NCBI RefSeq assembly: GCF_014595975.1
Contig: NZ_JABWGQ010000012.1
Location: 26,693-90,692 of the forward strand
Reading direction: 5' to 3'
DNA from: Sphingopyxis sp. LK2115
Lineage (GTDB): Bacteria; Pseudomonadota; Alphaproteobacteria; Sphingomonadales; Sphingomonadaceae
DNA length: 64,000 nucleotides
In this document: piece by piece, positions 16,811 through 25,192 of the stretch
How positions within the stretch are numbered: the stretch's first letter is position 1
Layout of the letters: every line of letters starts with the position of its first letter
The notes under the pieces: generated by a model
Database searches by the model: none
Told to the model about the DNA's origin: nothing
Seen by the model: only the letters and a program-made list of their open reading frames with translations
Position numbers and translations under genes: made by a program

Positions 16811-18019
16811 ATGACATCCATGACGACAACCGAACGGGCGGCCCTCGAACACGCCGCCGATGCGCCGATGCTGGCGCAGGTCGAACGCTGGGCGGCGGTA
16901 AATAGCGGCACGGGCAATCTGGCGGGGCTGAAGGCGGTCGCCAGTCAGCTTGCCGACGCCTTTGCCGCCTTGCCCGGCGAGGTCCGGCTTGTCGCCCCCG
17001 ATCCGGTCGAGAGCGTCGACGCAGCGGGGCAAGTGAACATCATCCAGCGCGGCGACCATCTGCACCTTCGCGTGCGCCCGGAGGCGCCGGTGCAATTGCT
17101 GCTGACCGGTCATATGGACACGGTGTTCGGCGCCGACCATCCGTTCCAGACGCTGAAGTGGCTCGATGATGGGGTGCTCAACGGCCCCGGCACCGCCGAC
17201 ATGAAGGGCGGGATCGCGGTGATCCTCGCCGCGCTGACCGCGCTCGAACGCTCGCCGCTCGCCGCCCGCGTCGGTTATGACGTGCTGATCAACAGCGACG
17301 AGGAAACGGGCAGCCACGCGTCGGCGGCGCTGATCGCCGAACTGGCGCGCGGCAAGACCGCGGCGCTCACCTACGAACCCGCGCTGCCCGACGGCACGCT
17401 GGCGGGCGCACGGCCGGGCAGCGGCAATTTTTCGGTGATCGTCCATGGCCGGTCGGCGCACGCGGGGCGCAATCCGGACGACGGCCGCAACGCCCTCCTG
17501 GCGGCGGCCGATCTGGCGTTGCGGCTTGCGCAGCTCAAGTCGCCGTCGCTCAAGGTCAATCCTGCAAAAATCGACGGCGGCGGCCCGAACAATGTCGTCC
17601 CCGACAGCGCGATCCTGCGCGTCAATATGCGCCCGTCGACGCGCGAAGCGATGGGCGAAGCCGAAAATGCGCTGCGCGCCGCGGTCACAGCGGTATCGCG
17701 CGAACATGACGTGCATTGCCACATTCACGGCGGTTTCAATCGCCCGCCCAAACCGCTCGACCCCGCCGCGACGCGACTGTTCGAACTGGTTCGGTCATGC
17801 GGCGCCGCGCTGGGAATCGACATTGCGTGGAAGGCGACGGGCGGCGTGTGCGATGGCAACAACATCGCCGCCTGCGGCATCCCCGTGGTCGACACCATGG
17901 GTCCGCGCGGCGGCGCGATTCATTCATCGGACGAATATCTGATCGTCGACAGCCTCGCCGAACGCGCGCAGCTGTCGGCGCTGACCATGTTGCGAATAGC
18001 GGAACGGGGGACTGTGTGA
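16811..18019 (+). CDS. M20-family hydrolase (glutamate carboxypeptidase-like) upstream of astA
   Basis: 402-aa zinc-dependent M20 amidohydrolase/peptidase. Metal and catalytic residues are visible: LLTGHMDT (H101, D103), GTADMKGG (D130) and NSDEETGS (E164, E165), with a dimerisation domain in between and a C-terminal His in GAIHSSDEY. Its stop overlaps the astA GTG start. M20 carboxypeptidase-G2-like enzymes cleave N-acyl-glutamates, so a role in releasing glutamate from N-succinylglutamate, the last step of the arginine succinyltransferase pathway, is plausible but inferred. An ATG at 16820 is an alternative start. Confidence 0.88.
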   Translation: MTSMTTTERAALEHAADAPMLAQVERWAAVNSGTGNLAGLKAVASQLADAFAALPGEVRLVAPDPVESVDAAGQVNIIQRGDHLHLRVRPEAPVQLLLTGHMDTVFGADHPFQTLKWLDDGVLNGPGTADMKGGIAVILAALTALERSPLAARVGYDVLINSDEETGSHASAALIAELARGKTAALTYEPALPDGTLAGARPGSGNFSVIVHGRSAHAGRNPDDGRNALLAAADLALRLAQLKSPSLKVNPAKIDGGGPNNVVPDSAILRVNMRPSTREAMGEAENALRAAVTAVSREHDVHCHIHGGFNRPPKPLDPAATRLFELVRSCGAALGIDIAWKATGGVCDGNNIAACGIPVVDTMGPRGGAIHSSDEYLIVDSLAERAQLSALTMLRIAERGTV

Positions 18020-19017
18020 ATTATGTGATCCGGGCGGCCAAACCGGGCGACCTGCAAAGCATCTACGAAATGGCGAAACTGACGGGTGGCGGTTTCACCA
18101 ACCTGCCTCCCGACAAAAGAGCGCTGCGCGCCAAGCTCGAACGCGCCGAGGCGAGCTTTGCGTCGGAAAAGGAATATCCCGCCGACGAACTCTATCTGAT
18201 GGTGCTCGAAGATATCGACAGCGGCGAGGTGCGCGGCACCTGCCAGATCTTCGGGCAGGTCGGCCAGCGCTGGCCCTTTTATTCCTATCGCATCGGCACC
18301 GACAGCAAGCACAGCGAACAGCTGGGCCGCACCTTTCACGCGCAGGTGCTGATGCTGAGCAACGATTTGAACGGCGCCAGCGAAGTCGGCGGATTGTTCC
18401 TGCACCCGGCGGCGCGCGCCGGCGGGCTGGGGCTGCTGCTCGCACGCTCGCGCTATCTGTTTATCGCGCGCCATCGTGCGCGCTTCGCCGACCGCATCCT
18501 TGCCGAACTGCGCGGGGTGATCGACGAGGCGGGCGGTTCGCCCTTCTGGGACGGAGTCGCCGGCAAGTTTTTCGGGATGAGCTTTCAGGAAGCCGACCAG
18601 TTCAACGCGGTCCACGGCAACCAGTTCATCGCCGACCTGATGCCCAAGCATCCCGTCTATATCGCGATGCTGCCCGAAACCGCGCGCGCGGTGATCGGCG
18701 TTCCGCACCCCACCGGGCGCGCCGCGATGCGGATGCTGGAAAACGAGGGCTTCGCCTTTGAAAACTACATCGACATTTTCGACGGCGGTCCGACGATGAC
18801 TGCGCGCACCGACCAGGTGGCCAGTATCCGCGACGCGCGCCATATCGAGTTGACGGGCATCGCCGAAGGCGGCGAAGATGCGCTGATCGCAACCGGTCGG
18901 CTCGCGGATTTCCGCTGCTGCTTTGGCAAGGTCGATGCCGATGGCCGGATCGACGCCGACGCCGCGCGCATATTGAATGTCGGGGTTGGCGACACGATCA
19001 GCTGGATAGGACGATGA
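18016..19017 (+). CDS. astA: Arginine N-succinyltransferase
   Basis: 333-aa AstA/AruF-family enzyme transferring succinyl from succinyl-CoA to the alpha-amino group of arginine, first step of ammonia-producing arginine catabolism. Diagnostic segments are FTNLPPD, FYSYRIG, EVGGLFLHP and FWDGVAGKFFGMSF. It starts at GTG 18016, overlapping the M20 hydrolase stop by four bases (GTGA). The gene is followed by a palindromic repeat and then astB, so one transcript is likely. Confidence 0.95.
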   Translation: MNYVIRAAKPGDLQSIYEMAKLTGGGFTNLPPDKRALRAKLERAEASFASEKEYPADELYLMVLEDIDSGEVRGTCQIFGQVGQRWPFYSYRIGTDSKHSEQLGRTFHAQVLMLSNDLNGASEVGGLFLHPAARAGGLGLLLARSRYLFIARHRARFADRILAELRGVIDEAGGSPFWDGVAGKFFGMSFQEADQFNAVHGNQFIADLMPKHPVYIAMLPETARAVIGVPHPTGRAAMRMLENEGFAFENYIDIFDGGPTMTARTDQVASIRDARHIELTGIAEGGEDALIATGRLADFRCCFGKVDADGRIDADAARILNVGVGDTISWIGR

Positions 19018-19025
19018 CCCTCTTG

Positions 19026-19111
19026 CGTTCGTGCTGAGCTTGTCGAAGCACCGTTTTCCCTTTTGAGTGCCGCAAAGAATGAACGGCCCTTCGACAAGCT
19101 CAGGGCAAACG
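19026..19111. repeat. Intergenic palindromic repeat, copy 2
   Basis: 86 bp inverted repeat inside the astA-astB gap. Left arm 19026-19055, right arm 19081-19111. Both arms contain the identical 15-mer CTGAGCTTGTCGAAG (right arm as its complement), giving a stem of about 30 bp with few mismatches. It is the best-preserved copy of the four. Confidence 0.85.
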
Positions 19112-19140
19112 GCTTTGGCTGGATAGTTGGAAAGAAAACC

Positions 19141-20388
19141 ATGCTCACCGAAATCAATTTCGACGGGATCATCGGCCCGACGCATAATTATGCCGGGCTG
19201 AGCCGCGGCAATATCGCCTCGGCAAGCCATGCGGGCGACGTGTCGCAGCCGCGCGCCGCCGCGCTGCAGGGCATAGAAAAGATGCGCCACAACCTTGCGC
19301 TTGGCCTGCCGCAAGGCTTTTTCGTGCCGCTCGATCGCCCTGACGCGCCATGGCTTGCCCAGCTTGGCACCTCGCCCGAGGCGGCCGAAGGCCATTTGCG
19401 CGCGCAGGCATGGTCGGCCTCGTCGATGTGGGCAGCAAACGCCGCGACCGTCTCGCCCGCGCCCGACTGCGCCGACGGCAAATGCCACCTCACCGTCGCC
19501 AACCTCGTCACCATGCCGCACCGCAGCCACGAATGGCCGGGGACGCTGGCGCAGCTTCGCCTCGCCTTTGCGCACCCCGCCTTTGCCGTGCACGCGCCGA
19601 TCCCTGCCCCCTTCGGCGACGAAGGCGCGGCAAACCATATGCGGCTGTGCAGCGGGCACGACGGCGCCGGGGTCGAAATCTTCGTCTATGGCGTCGGCGG
19701 CGGGCGCTTCCCTGCACGCCAACATCTCGACGCGTCGAAGGCGGTGGCGCGCAACCACCGGCTCGACCCGGCGCGCACGCTGTTCATCCGACAGTCGGAC
19801 ACCGCGATCCAGGGCGGCGCCTTTCACAACGACGTGGTAGCGGTCGCGAACGAACATGTGCTGTTCACCCACGAAACCGCGTTCGAGGATCGCGAAGCCG
19901 CGCACGCCGAAATCCGCGCGGCCTTTCCCGCGGTCGAAATCGTCGAGGTGCCCGCAAGCGCGGTCAGCTTGCCCGACGCCATCAGATCCTATCTGTTCAA
20001 CGCCCAGCTCGTCAGCCTGCCCGAAGGGGGTATGGCGCTGGTGCTGCCGACCGAGGCGCGCGAAACCCCCGCGGTGTGGAGCTGGCTGGAAGAGATGATC
20101 GTCGGCAACGGCCCGATCCGCCGCTTGCTGCCCGTCGATGTGCGGCAATCGATGGCGAACGGCGGCGGCCCGGCGTGCCTTCGGCTGCGCGTCGTCGCCG
20201 ATCCCGCCACGGTCGATCCGCGCTTCATCGCCGACGAGGAAAAGCTTGACCGGATCGCCCAGGTGGTTGCGGCGCATTGGCCGGAGGCGATCGCGCCGGC
20301 GGACCTTGCCTCGACCGCGCTGATGGCCGACGTTCGCAAGGCCCGCGCCGCGCTGCTCGACGCGCTCGATCTGGCCGAACTGGGCTGA
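19141..20388 (+). CDS. astB: N-succinylarginine dihydrolase
   Basis: 415-aa AstB/AruB enzyme converting N2-succinylarginine to N2-succinylornithine, CO2 and two NH3. It is an amidinotransferase-fold enzyme. Recognisable parts are the N-terminal DGIIGPTHNYAGLS, FGDEGAANHMR, the His of GGAFHNDV and the nucleophilic Cys of GGGPACLRL. The ATG at 19141 has GGAAAG upstream; an in-frame upstream extension would start inside the palindromic repeat and is rejected. The later pathway genes (astC, astD, astE) are not in the window. Confidence 0.96.
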   Translation: MLTEINFDGIIGPTHNYAGLSRGNIASASHAGDVSQPRAAALQGIEKMRHNLALGLPQGFFVPLDRPDAPWLAQLGTSPEAAEGHLRAQAWSASSMWAANAATVSPAPDCADGKCHLTVANLVTMPHRSHEWPGTLAQLRLAFAHPAFAVHAPIPAPFGDEGAANHMRLCSGHDGAGVEIFVYGVGGGRFPARQHLDASKAVARNHRLDPARTLFIRQSDTAIQGGAFHNDVVAVANEHVLFTHETAFEDREAAHAEIRAAFPAVEIVEVPASAVSLPDAIRSYLFNAQLVSLPEGGMALVLPTEARETPAVWSWLEEMIVGNGPIRRLLPVDVRQSMANGGGPACLRLRVVADPATVDPRFIADEEKLDRIAQVVAAHWPEAIAPADLASTALMADVRKARAALLDALDLAELG

Positions 20389-20394
20389 CGCGAC

Positions 20395-21066
20395 TTGCAG
20401 ATTCGCGAACTGATCGACACGGCGCCGGTGCCGGGCGGCGAGCCGCTGCGCCTGTTCCGGCGCGGCGACGAATATATCATCGCAATCGGCGGCAATGAGC
20501 TGATGAGCAGCCGCGTGAGCGGCTCTGAAGCAGCGCTGGCGGTGATGAGCTGCGATCGGCTGCGCAGCGCGGCGCAGGCGCATCTGCTGATCGGCGGCTA
20601 TGGCATGGGCTTTACGCTTCGCGCGGCGTTGGCCGTGCTGGGACCGGGTGCCAACGTCACCGTCGCCGAGCTGGTCCCCGCGATCATCGACTGGGCGCGC
20701 GGGCCGATGGCCGCGCTCGCGGCGGGCTGCCTCGACGATCCACGTGTCGATCTGGTCATGGGCGATGTGGCTGCTGTCATTGCCGAGGGACGCGGGCGCT
20801 ATGACGCGATCCTGCTCGACGTCGACAACGGCCCCGACGGACTGGTCCGCGCGCAGAACGACCGGCTCTATTCATCGGTCGGCCTGGCCGCCGCGAAGGC
20901 GGCGCTGCGTCCCGGCGGACTCCTTGCGATCTGGTCGGCCGCACCCGATGCCCGCTTTGCGCGGCGGTTGGCCGGGGCGGGCTTCAGGGTCGAAGAGGTC
21001 GGCGTTCGTGCGCGCGCAGGCGGCAAGGGTGCGCGGCACATCATCTGGTTCGCGCACAGGGATTAG
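20395..21066 (+). CDS. Spermidine-synthase-like methyltransferase-fold protein
   Basis: 223-aa protein starting at TTG 20395, six bases after the astB stop. The nucleotide-binding region HLLIGGYGMGFTLRAAL, the acidic residue of VAELVPAIIDWARG and DAILLDVDNGPDG match the Rossmann core of spermidine synthase-like proteins. It lacks the N-terminal beta domain of full polyamine synthases, so aminopropyl transfer is uncertain. Co-transcription with astB suggests a link to arginine/ornithine-derived amines, but this is inference. Confidence 0.75.
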   Translation: MQIRELIDTAPVPGGEPLRLFRRGDEYIIAIGGNELMSSRVSGSEAALAVMSCDRLRSAAQAHLLIGGYGMGFTLRAALAVLGPGANVTVAELVPAIIDWARGPMAALAAGCLDDPRVDLVMGDVAAVIAEGRGRYDAILLDVDNGPDGLVRAQNDRLYSSVGLAAAKAALRPGGLLAIWSAAPDARFARRLAGAGFRVEEVGVRARAGGKGARHIIWFAHRD

Positions 21067-21284
21067 GGTCAGGCTGTCCAGCAGGCGGTCGGCTTTCGAC
21101 CGAAAGTTGCCCTATCCCGAAGAATGCCGGGGTCCATGGTGCCTAAAAGCAAGCGTTGGCTTATCCCACCCCGGAACCCATGCGCCTTGCCCCGGCTGTC
21201 GGGTTAATTTACAGTTTACTATATCTGCCGCCTGGCAAACCCTGCATTCGCGCGGCTGGCACGGCGCTTGCTTGGACATTGACG

Positions 21285-21527
21285 ATGCTGAAGAAGATCG
21301 GACGCCTGTTCGTCATCAAGACCCGCCTCGAGGCGTGCCTCATCATCTATGCGCTCGCCGTCGGGGCGATGGCGCGGGGGTCCGCCTATCTGCACGAATA
21401 TCCAGGGTTGGGCGGCAAGCTGCTGATGCTGGCCTGCACCGGCGCGGTATTCCTCGCGGGCGCAAAGATTTTCGATTGTCTGCGCTATGAACAGGCGGCC
21501 GAGGCCGCGAGACAGACAGACGCCTGA
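21285..21527 (+). CDS. Small membrane protein, conserved hypothetical
   Basis: 80-aa protein with two predicted membrane segments (about residues 17-33 and 46-62), a basic N-terminus (MLKKIGRLFVIKTR) and a charged C-terminal tail. No functional motif is recognised. The ATG at 21285 is chosen because upstream in-frame codons show no protein-like composition. It stands alone between the methyltransferase-like gene (218 bp gap) and an alpha/beta hydrolase. Confidence 0.65.
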   Translation: MLKKIGRLFVIKTRLEACLIIYALAVGAMARGSAYLHEYPGLGGKLLMLACTGAVFLAGAKIFDCLRYEQAAEAARQTDA

Positions 21528-21599
21528 TTTTCCTGCCGTCATCCGGGCGAAGCCAGAGCGGACTTTCTTACGTCTCTCGACTGTGTCAAGGCGCGTTGC

Positions 21600-22352
21600 A
21601 TGAGCAGGATCGAAGGCCACCCGGCCATCAGCACCCAGCATGTCTATGGCCTGACGCTGCGCGTCGCGCGCTGGCGTGAAGGCGCTCCCGGCGCGCCGCT
21701 GCTGTTCCTCAACGGCATCGGCGCCGACATCGCCGCCGCCGCGCCGCTCCTCGCGCAGATGCACGGGCGCGAGGTGTGGACGCTCGACATGCCGGGCGTC
21801 GGCGGCTCGCCCGACGCGCTGCTCCCCTATTCGGCGCCGACGATGGCGGCAATCGTCATGGAGATCGCCGGGCGCTTCGGTCACACCGCGCTCGACATTG
21901 CGGGTTTCAGCTGGGGCGGCGCGCTGGCGCAGCAGATCGCGATCCAGTTTCCAGGGCGCGTGCGTCGCCTCGTGCTGATGGCGACGACGCCCAGTGTCGG
22001 CGCGCCGGGGATCGGCTGGGCCGCGCTGCTCGACGACGACATGCTGGCGAGCGGGCTCAGGCTGCCGACGGCGACACCGCTCGGCCTTGCCTATCAGTCC
22101 ATGGCGATGGCAGGCTGGACCAGCGCGACGATGCTGCCGCGGCTGAAGGATGTGCCGGTGCTGGTGCTGATGGGCGAGCGCGACGGCGTCGTGCCCGCCT
22201 GCCACGGTCAGGCGATCGCCGACCTGATCGACCGCGCGGTGCTGGAAGTGGTGCCGGGTTCGCACCTCTTTCCCTTCACCCACGCCGCGGCCATCGCGGC
22301 GCGGGTCAGCGCGTTTCTGGATCAGCCGCCCGCATTGCAAGCCGCCGCTTGA
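21600..22352 (+). CDS. Alpha/beta hydrolase, PHA-depolymerase-like
   Basis: 250-aa alpha/beta hydrolase. LLFLNGIGADI, DMPGVGGSPD and the nucleophile elbow GFSWGGA are visible; the charge-relay residues are in GERDGVVP and the His of GSHLFPF. The NGIGA start and VGGS motif resemble intracellular medium-chain poly-hydroxyalkanoate depolymerases, a by-eye similarity. Its 3' end overlaps the convergent hydrolase gene by 47 bp. Confidence 0.75.
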   Translation: MSRIEGHPAISTQHVYGLTLRVARWREGAPGAPLLFLNGIGADIAAAAPLLAQMHGREVWTLDMPGVGGSPDALLPYSAPTMAAIVMEIAGRFGHTALDIAGFSWGGALAQQIAIQFPGRVRRLVLMATTPSVGAPGIGWAALLDDDMLASGLRLPTATPLGLAYQSMAMAGWTSATMLPRLKDVPVLVLMGERDGVVPACHGQAIADLIDRAVLEVVPGSHLFPFTHAAAIAARVSAFLDQPPALQAAA

Positions 22353-23349
22353 GGAATCCCGCGATCGCCGCGGCGGTCGCGTCGGGCGCCTCCTCCATCG
22401 GAAGATGCCCGATACCCGGCAGCAGCAGCAGTTCCGACCCCGCAACGCGCTCGTGGAAAGTCTGTGCCGCGCTCGGGTGGATGATCCGGTCGCGATCGCC
22501 GAACAGGATCAGCATCGGCGCCCTGATCTCCCGCACCCGTGCCGCCATTTCGGGTTCGCGGCCGGTCCGAGCGCGGATCACCGTCGCCTCGCGATTGCCG
22601 GGGAAGCGCAGCAATTCCCAATAGCGATCGATCATCGCTTCATCGACGATCTCCTGCTTCTCGACCGAGCCTCGCAGCGACTGTTCGACAAGCATCCGCG
22701 GAGTGATCCGCGTCGCAAGCCAGCGACCCAGGGGATATTCGAGCAGGCGAAAACCGACGTTCGATTCAGGTGGCCGCTCGCCCTTGCGAAGCGGCATCCC
22801 GGCGGCGTCGAGCAACAGCAGCGCCTCGATCCGCGCCGGGCGTTCGAGCGCGTAGCGCCACGCAACCCAGCCGCCCATCGAATTGCCGCCGAGGACGAAC
22901 CGGTCGAGCCCCAGCTTTGCCGCAACGACATCGACCGCCTCGATCATCGCGGCGGCGCTATAGTCGCGGCCGGGGATCGCGCCGGTCAGCCCGTGCCCCG
23001 GCAGGTCGAGTGTTACAATGCGATATTCGCCGCCGAGCCTTTCGACCAGCGGCTCCCATGTATGGAGACTCGCGTTCGATCCGTGGAGCAGGACAATCGC
23101 GGGGCCGTCACGGCGTCCCTGATCGCGATAGTGAATCCGCTGACCCGCCGGCCCCGCTGCGAAGGCGGCGCCGGGTCCGCCATATTTGGCGATCATCGCT
23201 TCGCGGTCGGTGTCGGGGGTCAGGAGCAGCAGGAAAGCGGCGATGAACGCCGCGAGCAGGGCGAGCGGGACCAGGACGCGCTTGCGCCGGTAGAACGGCC
23301 GCCGCGGCGGTGGCGGCGGATCGAAATCCAGATCGTCGTCGGCAATCAT
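22306..23349 (-). CDS. Membrane-anchored alpha/beta hydrolase
   Basis: 347-aa alpha/beta hydrolase with an N-terminal Pro/Arg-rich segment followed by one membrane helix (about residues 25-43), so the enzyme is likely anchored with the catalytic domain in the periplasm. LLHGSNASLHTWEP is the oxyanion region, GGNSMGGW the nucleophile elbow, and GDRDRIIHP plus GIGHLPMEEAP complete the triad. Substrate unknown. Its Shine-Dalgarno lies inside a perfect hairpin (23356-23373). Confidence 0.85.
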   Translation of the reverse strand: MIADDDLDFDPPPPPRRPFYRRKRVLVPLALLAAFIAAFLLLLTPDTDREAMIAKYGGPGAAFAAGPAGQRIHYRDQGRRDGPAIVLLHGSNASLHTWEPLVERLGGEYRIVTLDLPGHGLTGAIPGRDYSAAAMIEAVDVVAAKLGLDRFVLGGNSMGGWVAWRYALERPARIEALLLLDAAGMPLRKGERPPESNVGFRLLEYPLGRWLATRITPRMLVEQSLRGSVEKQEIVDEAMIDRYWELLRFPGNREATVIRARTGREPEMAARVREIRAPMLILFGDRDRIIHPSAAQTFHERVAGSELLLLPGIGHLPMEEAPDATAAAIAGFLKRRLAMRAADPETR

Positions 23350-23355
23350 CGCGCG

Positions 23356-23373
23356 CCCCTCAAGACGGAGGGG
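23356..23373 (-). promoter_or_regulatory. Hairpin occluding the Shine-Dalgarno of the hydrolase at 23349
   Basis: CCCCTC (23356-23361) and GAGGGG (23368-23373) form a perfect 6-bp stem with a 6-base loop. On the minus strand the 3' arm reads GAGGGG and sits six bases before the ATG at 23349, which is the ribosome binding site position. It could act as a translational gate, or as a weak terminator of the upstream transporter gene. Confidence 0.35.
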
Positions 23374-23407
23374 AACCTAACCCACGCCCTACCGACGTCA
23401 ATATCCG

Positions 23408-25072
23408 CTATTGATGGATCGACCGGCGGAAAGTTTCGGGCAGGAACAACAGGCCGACCACCAAAGTGATCAGCGCCACGATCACCGGATACCAGAGGCC
23501 GTAATAGATATTGCCCGTCGCGGCGACCATCGCGAACGCCGTCGTCGGCAGGAATCCGCCGAACCAGCCGTTGCCGATATGATAGGGCAACGACATGGCG
23601 GTGTAGCGAATGCGGCTGGGGAAAAGCTCGACGAGCAGCGCGGCGATCGGACCATATACCATCGTCACGAGCAGCACGAGGTAGAAGAGGATCGCGACGA
23701 CGAGCGGTTTGTTGATCCGCGCGGGGTCGGCCTTGGCGGGATAGCCCGCGGCGGCGGTCGCGGCGGCGAGCTCGCTTCGAAAGGCCTCGACGGCCGCGGC
23801 GCGATCTTCCTCGGCGATCCGCCACGGTTCGGGCGCGATCAGCACGCGGTCGCCGATCCAGACGTCGGCGGCGTCGCCCGTATGGCGCGGCCGCGTCACG
23901 CTGGTGTAGCTGACCCCGGCCTTGGCAAGCGCCGATTTGGCAATGTCGCAGCCGGTGCTTTCGAACTTTTCCTTGCCGACGGGATCGAACTGGAAGGTGC
24001 AGGTGCCGGGGTCTGCGGTGACGCGCACCGCCGCGCTGGCCTGCGCCTTTGCCATTGCGGGATTCGCCGCCTGGGTCAGCATCTGGAACGCCGGGAAATA
24101 GGTGAGCGCCGCAAGCGCGCAGCCCGCAAGGATGATCGGCTTGCGCCCCACCTTGTCGCTGAGCCAGCCGAAGAGGATGAAAAATGGTGTGCCGAGCGCG
24201 AGCGCGATGGCGATCAATATGTTCGCGGTCGCGCCGTCGACCTTCAGCGTCTTTTCGAGGAAGAAAAGCGCATAGAATTGCCCCGAATACCAGACCACCG
24301 CCTGCCCCGCGACCGCGCCGAACAGCGCGACGAGCACCCATTTGAGATTGGCCCAGCGCCCGAACGCTTCGGTCAGCGGCGCCTTCGACGTCGTCCCTTC
24401 GACCTTCATCTGCTTGAACACGGGGCTTTCTTCGAGCTGGAGGCGAATCCAGAGCGAAATGCCAAGCAGGACGATCGAGATCAGGAACGGAATGCGCCAG
24501 CCCCAGTCGGCAAACGCCGCTTCGCCCATCGCCGAACGGATGACGATGACAACGCCGAGCGCCGCGAACAGGCCGAGCGTCGCGGTCGTCTGGATGAAAC
24601 TGGTGAACAGCCCGCGCTTCCCGTCAGGCGCATGTTCGGCGACATAGGTGGCGGCGCCGCCATATTCGCCGCCCAGCGCAAGACCCTGCACCAGCCGCAG
24701 CAGCACGAGCAGAATCGGCGCCGCGACGCCGATCGACGCATAGCTGGGCAGCAGGCCAACGAGGAAGGTCGACCCGCCCATCAGCCCCATGGTCACCAGA
24801 AAGGTGTTCTTGCGACCGACAAGATCGCCGATGCGCCCAAAGACGATTGCGCCGAACGGCCTGACCGCAAAGCCCGCGGCAAAGGCCGCGAGCGCAAAGA
24901 TGAACCCCGTGGTTTCGTTGACGCCCGAAAAGAATTGCGCCGAAATGACCGTCGCGAGCAGGCCATAGAGGTAGAAATCATACCATTCGAACACCGTGCC
25001 CAGCGAAGAGGCCAGAATGACCTTGCGCTCGCTCTGGCGGGTGTCGACGGGCGTCGCGGCTTGCTCGGTCAT
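23408..25072 (-). CDS. MFS transporter, metabolite:H+ symporter (MHS) family
   Basis: 554-aa inner-membrane carrier. The N-terminal FEWYDFYLYG, the GRIGDLVGRK loop between helices 2 and 3, LRLVQGLALGGEYGGA and the second-half GWLSDKVGRK loop are the MHS signatures (as in proline/betaine or dicarboxylate carriers). Unusually, about 120 hydrophilic residues (roughly 333-455) separate two membrane helices in the C-terminal half, with Cys358 and Cys375. Substrate not predictable. The ATG at 25072 is chosen; further upstream lies a palindromic repeat. Confidence 0.9.
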   Translation of the reverse strand: MTEQAATPVDTRQSERKVILASSLGTVFEWYDFYLYGLLATVISAQFFSGVNETTGFIFALAAFAAGFAVRPFGAIVFGRIGDLVGRKNTFLVTMGLMGGSTFLVGLLPSYASIGVAAPILLVLLRLVQGLALGGEYGGAATYVAEHAPDGKRGLFTSFIQTTATLGLFAALGVVIVIRSAMGEAAFADWGWRIPFLISIVLLGISLWIRLQLEESPVFKQMKVEGTTSKAPLTEAFGRWANLKWVLVALFGAVAGQAVVWYSGQFYALFFLEKTLKVDGATANILIAIALALGTPFFILFGWLSDKVGRKPIILAGCALAALTYFPAFQMLTQAANPAMAKAQASAAVRVTADPGTCTFQFDPVGKEKFESTGCDIAKSALAKAGVSYTSVTRPRHTGDAADVWIGDRVLIAPEPWRIAEEDRAAAVEAFRSELAAATAAAGYPAKADPARINKPLVVAILFYLVLLVTMVYGPIAALLVELFPSRIRYTAMSLPYHIGNGWFGGFLPTTAFAMVAATGNIYYGLWYPVIVALITLVVGLLFLPETFRRSIHQ

Positions 25073-25082
25073 TATCTTTCCC

Positions 25083-25168
25083 CGTTCGCCCTCAGCCTTT
25101 CGAAGGACCGTCCTTCTTTCAGCCACGCTAAAGGAAAGAACGGTGCTTCGACAAGCTCGGCGCACACG
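25083..25168. repeat. Intergenic palindromic repeat, copy 3
   Basis: 86 bp inverted repeat just upstream of the MFS gene start. Left arm 25083-25113, right arm 25138-25168; arms share the consensus of the other three copies with a few mismatches. It lies between the MFS gene and the 3' end of the RNA helicase gene. Confidence 0.8.
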
Positions 25169-25192
25169 GAAAAAAGAGGAAGGTTTACCGCA

